From: an uncultured Clostridia bacterium
GTDB lineage: Bacteria > Bacillota > DTU014
Direction of reading: 5' to 3'
DNA: 44,912 nucleotides
NCBI GenBank assembly: GCA_900016865.1
Contig: FIZI01000014.1
Span: forward strand, 1 to 44,912
Shown: positions 22,639-31,815 of the stretch, one piece after another
Position numbering within the stretch: the first letter of the stretch is position 1
Layout: each line of letters opens with the position of its first letter
Made by a program: the position numbers and the translations under genes
The notes under the pieces: generated by a model
Database searches by the model: none
What the model saw: only the letters and a program-made list of their open reading frames with translations
Told to the model about the DNA's origin: nothing

Positions 22639-22696
22639 GTTGCGCCTTTAGGCACGGCGTGCCTCACATCAAACCAGATAATAAGGAGGAAAACGT

Positions 22697-24316
22697 ATGA
22701 ACACGACTCGTCTACGTCTGGTCGGTAGCCTCATCATCGTCACTCTACTGGCAGTCAGCTCGTTCGGCATCCTTTCGTCTGCGGCTGATCCGGAAATCGT
22801 CAATGGCAGATTTGTTGAGACCAGGTACATCACAGTCGAAGTGTACGACCGCAGCAACCCTGGAGGCTCTCCCCCGGAGGACAACTTCTACACGGACTTT
22901 ATCAAAGAGGGCATGCTGCGCGACCACAATGTCGTTGTCGAGTTCGTCCCGGTGCCTCGCTGGACTGAGGTAGAGGTGCTCAACAACCTGTTGGCTGCAG
23001 GAGACGCCCCCGACATCTGCGTCACCTACGACTACCCAACGATTCAGACATACGCCAATATGGGCGGAGTGCTCGATATGGCTCCTTACCTCGAGAAATA
23101 CAAAGACCTGATACCCGACCTGTGGGACTGGTTGGGAGAGCAAAACCTCTACTGGAATCAAGACCCCATTACAGGCACAGTGTGGGCTATCGAGGCCAGG
23201 CTCGCTCACAACACACGAATCAACACATTCGTCCGCGAGGACTGGCTGAATAAGCTCGGCATTCCCGAGCCGACCACGCTGGAGGAGTTCGAGCAGATGC
23301 TGTACGCCTTCAGAGACAATGCAGAGCTGTTGCTCGGCAAAGACGCTGACAAGATGATTCCGTACTCCACAAGCTTTGATGTGGGCTGGCGCAACAACTA
23401 CCTGCTGACCTCCTTTGTGCCCAACGACATCACTGACAAGGATATATACGTCTATGGTTTTGACGACAGGCACTTGCTGCTCCCCGGCTACAAGGAAGGT
23501 GTCAGGAAACTCAACGAGTGGTACAACGCGGGCCTTATCTGGAAGGACTTCCCGCTGTACGGCGCTGGCGACAGGACTGAGGACAACTTGATAAAAGCCG
23601 GCTATGTAGGCGCCTTCCAGCACAACTGGGACTACCCGTACCGCGATGGCGAAGAGGGCATTCACAACACTTTGCGCAGGATGGTTGGCGAAGACGCTGT
23701 GTTTATCGCAGTCGACCCGTTCCAGAACGACGCAGGCCTCTACAGGAAGTACCTCCCGGCTCCCATTGACAGGAAGGTATTCTTCCCGTCAACCAATGAC
23801 GAGCCTCTTGCCTCGTTGCTGTATCTCAACTGGATCACTAAGTTCGAGAACCGCAGATTCCTGCAGATCGGCCAAGAGGGCGTGACCCACGAGGTGCTCG
23901 AGGACGGCACAATAAAGACCATTGCCGCCACTGGTGATAAGATAATGAACTCACCCAACAACATCGACTACACCATTACTATCAATGGGCTCGAACTCGG
24001 CGATCCGGAGCTTACCAGCAGGTCTCTAGCCCTCGGATACGCCGGTGTTGACAAGAGGTTCATCGAGAAGGCATACATGCTGACCAACAGAGACGCGCGC
24101 TACGAGAAGAACGTCCAGGTAGGCGATATTGTGGCTGAGCAAGGCATGGGTCCTGCACTCAAGGAGAAGCGGGACACTCTGTTGGCTCAGGCCGTAGTTG
24201 CCAAACCTGAGGACTTCGATGCAGTGTGGGACAGAGGGTTCCAGGACTACCTGAACTCCGGCGGACAGGCGATAATAAACGAGCGTCGGGCGAAGTACGA
24301 GCAGTTTTACGAGTAA
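22697..24316 (+). CDS. Extracellular solute-binding protein of the LplA type, non-lipoprotein
   Basis: A 539-residue sugar-binding protein for the two upstream permeases. The signal peptide (residues 1 to about 30, SLIIVTLLAVSSFGILSSAA) ends with a signal peptidase I site and has no lipobox Cys, unusual for a monoderm Firmicute. WTEVEVLNNLLAAGDAPDICVTYDY is the start of the type-1 binding fold; REDWLNKLGIPEPTTLEEFEQML is a family hallmark (Arg-x-Asp-Trp-Leu-Asp/Asn-Lys-Leu-Gly). The Trp- and Tyr-rich regions fit an oligosaccharide ligand. The ATG has an AAGGAGG site. The gene ends at a strong palindromic terminator. Confidence 0.9.
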   Translation: MNTTRLRLVGSLIIVTLLAVSSFGILSSAADPEIVNGRFVETRYITVEVYDRSNPGGSPPEDNFYTDFIKEGMLRDHNVVVEFVPVPRWTEVEVLNNLLAAGDAPDICVTYDYPTIQTYANMGGVLDMAPYLEKYKDLIPDLWDWLGEQNLYWNQDPITGTVWAIEARLAHNTRINTFVREDWLNKLGIPEPTTLEEFEQMLYAFRDNAELLLGKDADKMIPYSTSFDVGWRNNYLLTSFVPNDITDKDIYVYGFDDRHLLLPGYKEGVRKLNEWYNAGLIWKDFPLYGAGDRTEDNLIKAGYVGAFQHNWDYPYRDGEEGIHNTLRRMVGEDAVFIAVDPFQNDAGLYRKYLPAPIDRKVFFPSTNDEPLASLLYLNWITKFENRRFLQIGQEGVTHEVLEDGTIKTIAATGDKIMNSPNNIDYTITINGLELGDPELTSRSLALGYAGVDKRFIEKAYMLTNRDARYEKNVQVGDIVAEQGMGPALKEKRDTLLAQAVVAKPEDFDAVWDRGFQDYLNSGGQAIINERRAKYEQFYE

Positions 24317-24359
24317 CCTCGACACACAGGCTATAGTCCCCTCTTCCGCATCTAGCGGC

Positions 24360-24387
24360 AGTGCGGGCTCCCAAGGGAGCCCGCACT
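24360..24387. terminator. Perfect bidirectional terminator hairpin
   Basis: A 13-bp perfect inverted repeat, AGTGCGGGCTCCC with its complement, has a two-base centre (24373-24374). It lies between convergent operons, 44 nt after one stop codon and 8 nt after the other. No long T-run follows on either strand, but the G+C-rich stem is very stable. Confidence 0.75.
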
Positions 24388-24394
24388 CTACCTT

Positions 24395-26446
24395 CTAGTA
24401 GTTTTCGGGCACTACAACTTCAACTTCGATCTCGAGTGTTGCCTCGTTTCCTGCGTAGTCCTTGACGCTGAACGTGACGGGATAGAATCCCGGATAAGAC
24501 ACGTCGAGTTGCGACACGTCTGTCTCCAGCCTGCTGTTCAGGTCAAAGGTTGAATCCTCAAGGACCGTTCCATCGCTCAAGACGATCTTGTCGTAAGCGT
24601 TGACGTAATCAGCCCAGTTGACTGAACTGATGTCTTGGTCGAGGTTAAACGTGATCTCATCGGTCGCCAACAACTCAATAACAGGCTCGACCTTCTCGTT
24701 CGGGTTGTAGAAAACAACCGTAAATTCGGGGGTAGTCGAGTTGCCGAAGCTGTCTGTCGCGTTCAGCACCAATTTTGACGTGTTGTTGGCATCGGTGTTG
24801 TCGATGTTGCCGTAATCAAACACAACGTCGTATATCGAGAACGCCTTGTCCTGGCCGATGTCATAGGCGTCGAAGTATGTGCCCCAATCGACGGCTGTCA
24901 AGTCCGCACCAACTTCAAAGACTAACTCCTTGCCCTCGAGTAGGCTGACAATCGGCGCCTGGTTGTCCACGATTGCGTCGCCTTCCAACGTCTTCCGCAG
25001 CCCCGAAATCGCCTGCTCGTACTTAGGCATCTCTTCTTCTATTCTCGCCCGTGCGTTGCTAGAAGGATTCGCGATCAGCTGTGCTATGGTGTCGTGCAGC
25101 GGAGCAATGACCCCGAGCATCTCACCTGAGTCAAACATGAAGTTGCTCATCCAGTCAGAGTACGCAGCCACCAAGGACTCACCGTACAGTTCGTCTGCGA
25201 CAGGGAAGTACTTGATCGCCGTGAGTCTGGCCTGTGAGTCGAGATAATCCTGCGTGTTGGCGTGACCCAGGTTCTTGAAGGTCTCAGCATTGTACATCGC
25301 CCATGCCTTGATAGCCAACTGCGCTGTTTCTGCATCGATGCCCTTCGGAATACCCAGGGTATCGCCGCCGAAGAACGGCACGTGATACTGGTATCGATCA
25401 GGATTGGCTTTTACCTTAGGACCAACCGGCCATGGGACCATCCCCATCTCTTCGCCTCTCTCGGTCAGGCTGGAAACAGCCGAATCCATCAGCCAGAAAG
25501 GCATGGACGTGAAGACCGTCTCACCCGAGGAGAAGTTGTTTCCGTTCCATGTCCAACCTGGCGTATAGCCGTCGTCGTAAGTTTCCGACCACATGATCTC
25601 TTCGCGCATCAGGTCTTGGAGGAACTCGATCGTCTCGATGGATGCTTCGCTGTTTACCCCAAGCGTGCCGTCGGGACGGACGACGAACTCACCGTTGGCA
25701 GCCAAGAGGTAGTTGTACGCCTGACGGTAGTCCTCTTCATAGGCATGAATGACCCGGCCACGGGTTCCGCCGATTCTTCCCTGATCGTAGTAGTAGGCTT
25801 TGACTTTTGACAGGTAATCCTTGAAGGTCGGCCAATCCCAACGTCCCTCTTGCCACAGCTGCGCTGGCAGGATGATGTTTCCATTCTCATCAGCGTAGCC
25901 GTCCTCCAGGGTGGTGCACTCTTTCAGGTAGTTGATATTGTATACCAGCGGCCAAACGGGGAAGCCAGCCATCGGATACAAGGCAAATCCGAGCACCTTC
26001 CCATACAAGTTCATTGGCCCAACCATCCAGAATTCCTCATCACCAAAGGCGTCGAGATACGGTGTCAGGTCCTGCAGGACGTTCTGGTTTAGGACAGTGC
26101 CTTGGGAGCCTCCCCACATTCCGACAATCTCACCAACAGGGTCTCCTGCCAGCACAGTCTGTAGGATCTGCTGCTGCAGGTCCAGAGAATACTGGACGAA
26201 CTCCAGCTCTACTCCGAGCTTCTCTTTGACTGTTTCGAGGGCCTTCAGTCTTGCTTCCCTCAGAGCAGTCGGCATTGTGTCAGGGTGCTCGCCTGTTGCA
26301 GGATCGATGTATGTCGGGTCATCTCCTGCAATCCACCAAAGCGCAACACGGATCTTCCTGAGTCCTTGAGCTTCCGCCAGTGCAACATTCCAGAAGCTCA
26401 GAAACAAGGAAAGAACGAGAAAAGCTACTAACAACCTCTTGCGCAT
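24395..26446 (-). CDS. Extracellular solute-binding protein with two C-terminal Ig-like domains
   Basis: A 683-residue secreted protein. A signal peptide (MRKRLLVAFLVLSLFLSFWN then VALAEA, no lipobox) is followed by a type-1 sugar-binding fold (about 30-490) with FVQYSLDLQQQILQTVLAGDP, IVGMWGGSQG and PVWPLVYNINYLKE. Residues about 497-582 and 587-680 are two beta-sandwich repeats, each opening with P-I/V-I/V-x-L-L and closing with a D-x-x-G-N turn (LNATDSFGNSTTPEFTV; VKDYAGNEATLEIEV), like DUF5011/HYR-type Ig domains. Normal binding proteins end near 450-500 residues. The repeats could extend the protein from a membrane or bind polysaccharide. It is the last gene of the nine-gene operon, 129 nt after a permease, with its own strong AAGGAGG site. 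Confidence 0.88.
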   Translation of the reverse strand: MRKRLLVAFLVLSLFLSFWNVALAEAQGLRKIRVALWWIAGDDPTYIDPATGEHPDTMPTALREARLKALETVKEKLGVELEFVQYSLDLQQQILQTVLAGDPVGEIVGMWGGSQGTVLNQNVLQDLTPYLDAFGDEEFWMVGPMNLYGKVLGFALYPMAGFPVWPLVYNINYLKECTTLEDGYADENGNIILPAQLWQEGRWDWPTFKDYLSKVKAYYYDQGRIGGTRGRVIHAYEEDYRQAYNYLLAANGEFVVRPDGTLGVNSEASIETIEFLQDLMREEIMWSETYDDGYTPGWTWNGNNFSSGETVFTSMPFWLMDSAVSSLTERGEEMGMVPWPVGPKVKANPDRYQYHVPFFGGDTLGIPKGIDAETAQLAIKAWAMYNAETFKNLGHANTQDYLDSQARLTAIKYFPVADELYGESLVAAYSDWMSNFMFDSGEMLGVIAPLHDTIAQLIANPSSNARARIEEEMPKYEQAISGLRKTLEGDAIVDNQAPIVSLLEGKELVFEVGADLTAVDWGTYFDAYDIGQDKAFSIYDVVFDYGNIDNTDANNTSKLVLNATDSFGNSTTPEFTVVFYNPNEKVEPVIELLATDEITFNLDQDISSVNWADYVNAYDKIVLSDGTVLEDSTFDLNSRLETDVSQLDVSYPGFYPVTFSVKDYAGNEATLEIEVEVVVPENY

Positions 26447-26575
26447 TAACTCTTTACCTCCTTGATTAGTTTCAGTTGCTTCGCTGTGTCCCTAATCACT
26501 GGAAGTCAAAGAACCAACCATCCCCCCTCTGCATTCGGTGCTAGTCAAGACGCGGATATGGATACGACTGCCAAC

Positions 26576-27613
26576 CTATCCGACAATGCCGGAACGCTCA
26601 AAGGTTTCGACAAACCGTCGCTGAACGACGAAGTACAAAATCAACAGAGGGATCAAGTAAATGATCAAGGCTGCCTGCTTTATTGCATCAAACGTAAACG
26701 TGTTGAAGGTCAGAATATCAAACCTGTTCCAAGACAGGCTCTTCACAAAGTCAAACTGAGTCTCTTGGAACGTGCGATCGAGCATTATACTCAAGTACGG
26801 GCCGTCCGGATGGAAGTAGTTGACGTAGTAGTTGTCCCCATAATTCCAGACAAACGCAAAGATCAAAACTGTCATGATAGCCGGAACTGCATTGGGAAGC
26901 ATGACTCTAAAGAAAGTGCCATAAAACCCACATCCGTCTATTAGAGCCGCCTCCTCCAATTCAGTCGGCATGCCGTAAAAGAACTGCCTAAAGATGAACA
27001 CAAACAGGCTTTGCTTTAGGCCAAACCCAAAGGCAGCAAGCAAGTACAAGGAAATCGGCTTGTTGATCAGATCAACGGACCTGCCGTAAATCAGTTTCAT
27101 GATGCCGAACACGTCAAAATCCTTAAACCGCAAATACTGAGAAATCAGCGTTGCCTGAGGCGGAATGACAAATGTCAGGATGACTAATGCAAAGACGAGT
27201 TGCCGACCCTTGAAATCCACTCGGGCAAGTGAATAACCCGCCATCGCACTCACTGCTGTTTGAATGGCAGCGATCGAGAGGGCGTAGAGCAGAGACTTGA
27301 CCATTACGAGGTTGTCGGCATTGAACAAGAGGTGTGCAGCTACTCGGAAAGACTGCACCGAAAAACGTCGCGGTATCCATATGACATCCGGTGTGCCTAC
27401 ATCCTCCAAGTTGTTGAACACCAAGGGCAATAACTTCAAGAACGGATAGAGGATCACAAACGACAATCCAAAAACCAACACAAACAGGACGATCTTGCTG
27501 ACAATGCTAAAGACTCGTTGCTGCAAGATATACAGGCGCAGGTTTTTGTAGGACAGACTCTCTGTCTTTGGCCTTATGTTGTACTTGTACGGGCTAGAAT
27601 CAAGATCAAACAT
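26576..27613 (-). CDS. Carbohydrate ABC importer permease, MalG-like
   Basis: A 345-residue permease. After a hydrophilic N-terminal tail of about 35 residues, six helices follow, the first being IVLFVLVFGLSFVILYPFLK. The EAA motif is ELEEAALIDGCGFYGTFFRVML (about residues 222-243). An extended periplasmic loop containing YYVNYFHPDGPYL and FDFVKSLSWNRFD replaces the short loop usual before the last helix, a feature of permeases found beside DUF5696 genes. The ATG at 27613 overlaps the preceding permease by 8 nt and has a GGGTGGTG site. Its partner is the gene at 27606-28505. Confidence 0.88.
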   Translation of the reverse strand: MFDLDSSPYKYNIRPKTESLSYKNLRLYILQQRVFSIVSKIVLFVLVFGLSFVILYPFLKLLPLVFNNLEDVGTPDVIWIPRRFSVQSFRVAAHLLFNADNLVMVKSLLYALSIAAIQTAVSAMAGYSLARVDFKGRQLVFALVILTFVIPPQATLISQYLRFKDFDVFGIMKLIYGRSVDLINKPISLYLLAAFGFGLKQSLFVFIFRQFFYGMPTELEEAALIDGCGFYGTFFRVMLPNAVPAIMTVLIFAFVWNYGDNYYVNYFHPDGPYLSIMLDRTFQETQFDFVKSLSWNRFDILTFNTFTFDAIKQAALIIYLIPLLILYFVVQRRFVETFERSGIVG

Positions 27614-28505
27614 TCTTATACACCACCCGAGAGAATAGGAGTGAGACTATGCCGACGATCAGCAATACGAAAACGAGATAGACGACTGAGAGCGCAGAGC
27701 CTATTCCGATCTTGTTCTCAAGGATCGTAAAGGTATAGATCTCGTTCGTCAATGACGAGGCTAGGAACATATCGACAAGTGTGTATATGGTGACAAACAT
27801 CATCACAGGCGAAACCATGGGCAACGTGATCTTCCAGAAGGTTTCGTACCTATTGGCTCCTTCGATGTCCGCCACTTCGTACAAGGACTTGTCGATCGAT
27901 TGCAGGCCAGCCAGGTATGTGAGAATCTGGACGCCGGACTTCGCCACTAGCTCGAAAACTCTGCCAACAGAATCCGACAGAAATCCGACGAAGCCAGTGG
28001 GCAACCCCGAGCTTAACAGCACTCGTTCGACCAGATCCGCCTGCAAGAAAGCACCGCTTTGGGCCTGCGCATCCATATAAGTCGCTCCAGTGGACATCAG
28101 CATCAGGTTCAACACGACGTCCAGGCCCAGAACGATCGGGAGAAAGAAGATCACTCGAACAACATCCCGCCCCTTGAACTGCATGTTCAGCAGGATTGCT
28201 GCAAACAGACTAAAGATGACAATGAGCGGGGTGTTGACAACAATTCTTGTAAACTCCTCGTAGAACATCCGATAGATCTGGGTCTGATTGTCACTCGCCA
28301 ATTCGACCCTAAACAGGTCAACATAGTTCTTGACACCTATAAACTCCAAAGTACGTCCGCCTTGGTCAGCAACCCCGACGATGTTGAAGCTAAAGATGAA
28401 CGTATTGACAATGGGGATCAAGAAAAAGAGGAAAAAGCCGATTAGCCACGGCAAAACGAATATGAAACCGTTCAACCGCCGAGACTGCTTGTGCGTCAAT
28501 GCCAT
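27606..28505 (-). CDS. Carbohydrate ABC importer permease, MalF-like
   Basis: A 299-residue permease starting at ATG 28505, which overlaps the DUF5696 stop (TGATG). The AAAGGAG site lies eight nt upstream. Helix one is GFIFVLPWLIGFFLFFLIPIVN. The EAA motif is LYEVADIEGANRYETFWKITLP (about residues 211-232), with Val for the second Ala and Glu-Gly in place of the usual Asp-Gly, still within family range. A long loop between helices (TGATYMDAQAQSGAFLQADL) is typical of the set found with DUF5696 proteins. It pairs with the MalG-like gene to form a channel, probably served by the Ig-domain binding protein downstream. Confidence 0.88.
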   Translation of the reverse strand: MALTHKQSRRLNGFIFVLPWLIGFFLFFLIPIVNTFIFSFNIVGVADQGGRTLEFIGVKNYVDLFRVELASDNQTQIYRMFYEEFTRIVVNTPLIVIFSLFAAILLNMQFKGRDVVRVIFFLPIVLGLDVVLNLMLMSTGATYMDAQAQSGAFLQADLVERVLLSSGLPTGFVGFLSDSVGRVFELVAKSGVQILTYLAGLQSIDKSLYEVADIEGANRYETFWKITLPMVSPVMMFVTIYTLVDMFLASSLTNEIYTFTILENKIGIGSALSVVYLVFVLLIVGIVSLLFSRVVYKNV

Positions 28506-31177
28506 CACTGTGCTCCTTTCAACACGATCTCATAGTCCAAGGCCTCGAGCTCGTATCCGTCAACTTCCACATCGTAGTAGTTGTAATTCACCAGTACTTT
28601 GACCCCGTTCTTGTAGGTCGTTTGAAATACATTCGGCGCCAGCATCTTGTGGTGAACTATTTCATTAGTTCCAATTCTCTGATAGGCTGCAGATATTTCG
28701 CTATATATCGACCTGATCTCGCTCTCCCAAGTGTCTAGTCCTGTTGAATACAGGTACTTGAACTCCGTGTCCTTCAGTAGCGAAGGATCCTTGTAGCTTA
28801 GAGTGAACTTGGGATGTCCCCCTAGTTCCAAAGCTTGCAGGATGTAGTATCTGGGCGGTTTGTCAGTATTGAGGTTGATGTCCTCTGTCGAATACTCAAC
28901 AATGCCGTTGAACACAAGCTGCTTGAAAGGTATGCTAGCCGCAAACATTATGTAGTCGCTGCTTGTGCGATAGACGTTTTGAACGTAGTCTGCGTAGCAG
29001 ATGTTCTTGATAAAGGGATCGTTCAACATCAGCCTGTAATCAGACAATCGTTCTAGGTTTTTTCTTTCTATGACTTGAGCCTCAATTGGCGTCACGACGT
29101 TCTGTTTGCGATAGTCGACCATGTATGTGCTGCCCAAGTCACCTATGCTTAGGGCGTCGAACACCTTGTTTTGCTCAATGAACCGCTCAACCACACTTGA
29201 CAGGTAAGTCGGGCTCAAAATCTGATAGTAAGACGCGTTGCGTTCAAACCGCTTGTTTGAGGGGTTGAACAGCGTCAAACGAAGCGGCTTGCTGTCTAGG
29301 GCGTACATACCCATCTTCGGTTTGAAGCCGTTCTTGTTTGTGTAGGTCTTCAACAGATTGATGTGAACGAAGAACTCATCGTGCTGTTCACTGACGTATC
29401 GCTTCAGCTCCTCCAGCTCTGCGACACTGCCATTTGCCCTTTCGAACTCGATCCTGCTGAGGAGCGATTGGTTGATTCCACGATTAACAGCCCCGCGGTA
29501 ATTCACCACTTTCTTGATGCCTTCCAGCTCTCTCAACAACTCGATCGCTTCTCGATAAGTCGTCATCGAAACGTAAGACTGATACGGTATCCCAAGGAAG
29601 TGCTTCTTGACGTTCACGGTCCCGATCAGATCGATAAACACCTTGGGTTCATAGCTTCCGAACTTGGCTGCTAGGTCATAGCGGTCAATCAAGTATTCCC
29701 TGAAGGTCTTGACCAAATCATAGTACTCCAACCTATCGGCCACCAGCAATTTGTAACGCACCACTGCGTTGTAGTCGTATCTTACAGACTTCGTCAAATG
29801 AGATGTCGTGTCTGTTGCGTAGTAGCCAAAGAGCTTCACGTCAGAGGTTTGAACGATATCAAAAGCTGCGTTTACTTGATTGGCAGACCCTCTGCTGGAC
29901 CTGTTTGCCGAGCTGGCTCTGATGTGCGCCAATTCAGCGCCGTTCTCGATAATCGCTAGAAATCCTTTCCAGTAATCCTCCTGATTGACATACATGCCAA
30001 ACACGGGCATGTCTATGTCTTGTTGATAGTCTTTCGGGTAGTAGTACTCGTCATAAGCATCGTTGCTGTAGACAGGCTTGTTGTAGGCTGTCTGGTTTTG
30101 GTTGTAAGCGTTTAGTGAAATCAGTGCCCCGGAGCCGTCCGGCACAAAGATAAACCCGGGCTCCTCCCTTGGGACTACGCCCGCGTGCACATTTCCAAAA
30201 TAGGGGTATACCGAAACAGACTGAATATGGTCATAGTCATTATTGCTCCTCACATAAGCAGTCGGCACTTTGACTACTACGTCGTCGCCGTCCAGCATTG
30301 TCTCAATCGTGACTGTAAAGACAGTTCTCAGTGTGAAGTTCGTTGACTCGCCAAACTGCAGGTTGTCGTAGATCAGTTCCTCTGCATCGTAGCCAATAAG
30401 GTTCAGTACTTTGATCATTAGGCGAATTGAAGAGGTCGGCGGAAGGGACCCAACAGAATAGACATAAAACCCGCCTTCCAAATTCTTGCTATAGAAGGCA
30501 TCCCAAAACATCTTGAAATTGTTGTACTCGGTTTGTGTAATCAACCCTTCCTCAAGCGCCTTGTCGAGTCTGGAACCAATGACCTCCTCGTACCGGTCGA
30601 AATAGATCCGCCTGGGCAAGTGCTCAAAAACACGGATCGCTTTGTCCTGCAGTTCATAGGTGATCTGGACCCCATTTTCCAACCTGTTGATTGTGAACTG
30701 CATGTCTTTGATGCTGTAGTTGTAGGCGTTCATCGTACCACGAACGCCGTTGTCGTTGACGTAGTCTATTTCGAACGGCGAAACAAACTTGCCATATGAC
30801 TCGCTAATAGTCCCATCCGAACCGGCAACAGCAGCCCCCGTGGCCAGGGTCTCCCATATAGCCCCCGTTTTCTTGTCGACAATGCGGATGTTTGTGGTCT
30901 TGGTATCTACATACATCGCCTTTGTCTCATTCTCGCAAACAAGAACTTCGCCGATGTTCTTGTCTATGGGCTCGATAGGTGTTTCCAGGTAGCTCCTTTC
31001 GGCCTCAACCACTTGGACGCTCAATCCAGACGCGCCCAACCGCATCAATCCAAAGGCTGCAATGACAAGGACAAGGACAAGAAGCACTGCCTTGTACCTG
31101 TTTTCAGGCACCCAAGCTAGCGCCCTTTGAAGCATGTTAGATGCCGATTTCATGGCTGAACGCGACCTGTCTCTCAT
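28505..31177 (-). CDS. DUF5696 membrane-anchored protein, possible glycoside hydrolase
   Basis: An 890-residue protein with one N-terminal membrane helix (AVLLVLVLVIAAFGLMRL, about 30-47) and a large extracytoplasmic part. I recognise it as DUF5696 from its length and context. The N-terminal half (about 80-430) is a beta-rich sandwich (PFEIDYVNDNGVRG, VFEHLPRRIYFDRYEEVIGS). The middle (about 500-760) reads like a TIM barrel, with strand ends such as KVFIDLIGTV, FFVHINLLKTY and FDALSIGDLGSTYMVDYR. The C-terminus (NVFQTTYKNGVKVLVNYN ... YELEALDYEIV) resembles the terminal beta-domain of GH36/GH101-like glycosidases. Hydrolase function is inference; Asp in IGDLGS is a candidate catalytic residue. 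The ATG at 31177 overlaps the Yip1 stop by 4 nt and has a GAAGGA site. Confidence 0.75.
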   Translation of the reverse strand: MRDRSRSAMKSASNMLQRALAWVPENRYKAVLLVLVLVIAAFGLMRLGASGLSVQVVEAERSYLETPIEPIDKNIGEVLVCENETKAMYVDTKTTNIRIVDKKTGAIWETLATGAAVAGSDGTISESYGKFVSPFEIDYVNDNGVRGTMNAYNYSIKDMQFTINRLENGVQITYELQDKAIRVFEHLPRRIYFDRYEEVIGSRLDKALEEGLITQTEYNNFKMFWDAFYSKNLEGGFYVYSVGSLPPTSSIRLMIKVLNLIGYDAEELIYDNLQFGESTNFTLRTVFTVTIETMLDGDDVVVKVPTAYVRSNNDYDHIQSVSVYPYFGNVHAGVVPREEPGFIFVPDGSGALISLNAYNQNQTAYNKPVYSNDAYDEYYYPKDYQQDIDMPVFGMYVNQEDYWKGFLAIIENGAELAHIRASSANRSSRGSANQVNAAFDIVQTSDVKLFGYYATDTTSHLTKSVRYDYNAVVRYKLLVADRLEYYDLVKTFREYLIDRYDLAAKFGSYEPKVFIDLIGTVNVKKHFLGIPYQSYVSMTTYREAIELLRELEGIKKVVNYRGAVNRGINQSLLSRIEFERANGSVAELEELKRYVSEQHDEFFVHINLLKTYTNKNGFKPKMGMYALDSKPLRLTLFNPSNKRFERNASYYQILSPTYLSSVVERFIEQNKVFDALSIGDLGSTYMVDYRKQNVVTPIEAQVIERKNLERLSDYRLMLNDPFIKNICYADYVQNVYRTSSDYIMFAASIPFKQLVFNGIVEYSTEDINLNTDKPPRYYILQALELGGHPKFTLSYKDPSLLKDTEFKYLYSTGLDTWESEIRSIYSEISAAYQRIGTNEIVHHKMLAPNVFQTTYKNGVKVLVNYNYYDVEVDGYELEALDYEIVLKGAQ

Positions 31178-31815
31178 GACGACCATCCTTCGATTCTCAC
31201 AATCGCTTCTGTTATGAACAGTTGGACAAAAGCGAGGACTTCCTGGATCAGCGAATATGTCAGGAGACAAAGAAACAATATGATCGAAACAGCAAGGACC
31301 GTGCAGAGCAGCGTGGCGATGTTTTTCAGAACACCGTATTCGTGAACGACAATCAACCCAGAGAATACCAAGAAAGCAAACCACGCTGAGCCTGCGAAAA
31401 CGATCAAACGGTAAATCGGCACTTCTTCCATGGTGATGAACTGGCTAAAGATTACGCCGATCACTTGGCTGACGATATAGGGAAAAAGAGCATATCCGAC
31501 GACGATGTAGATCTCCCGCATGGTTCCCTTACCGTCAAACAAGGTTGTAGTTGAATAATTGCCAACAACGAATATCAGGTACGGAAACAAGCTGTAAAAC
31601 ATGATCAGAAGGCTGTTCATGTTCTTGATGTTGAACGTGTTTATGACAAAGCCGTTATACTGAGTAGAAACAACTGCCAATACGCTGTTGATCAAGAAAA
31701 ACAAGGTGGCAATCAGCGCATCGCCCTTATTACGAAACTTGATTTCGTAATAGCCGTCAAATGGATTGACGATCACGTGTTTTGTGTAGCTTAGCTTCTC
31801 CAGGAACTGTTTCAT
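31174..31815 (-). CDS. Yip1-family membrane protein
   Basis: A 213-residue protein with five membrane helices after an amphipathic N-terminus (VIVNPFDGYYEIKFRNKGD, the Asn-Pro-x-x-x-Tyr-x-Ile signature of bacterial Yip1 proteins). Helices run from ALIATLFFLINSVLAVVS to the C-terminal SIILFLCLLTYSLIQEVLAF. The Gly-Lys-Gly-Thr in TTTLFDGKGTMREIY is conserved in the family. No enzyme function is known. It overlaps both the NHL gene (ATGA at 31812-31815) and the DUF5696 gene by 4 nt, so the three proteins are probably made in equal amounts and act together. Confidence 0.82.
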   Translation of the reverse strand: MKQFLEKLSYTKHVIVNPFDGYYEIKFRNKGDALIATLFFLINSVLAVVSTQYNGFVINTFNIKNMNSLLIMFYSLFPYLIFVVGNYSTTTLFDGKGTMREIYIVVGYALFPYIVSQVIGVIFSQFITMEEVPIYRLIVFAGSAWFAFLVFSGLIVVHEYGVLKNIATLLCTVLAVSIILFLCLLTYSLIQEVLAFVQLFITEAIVRIEGWSS

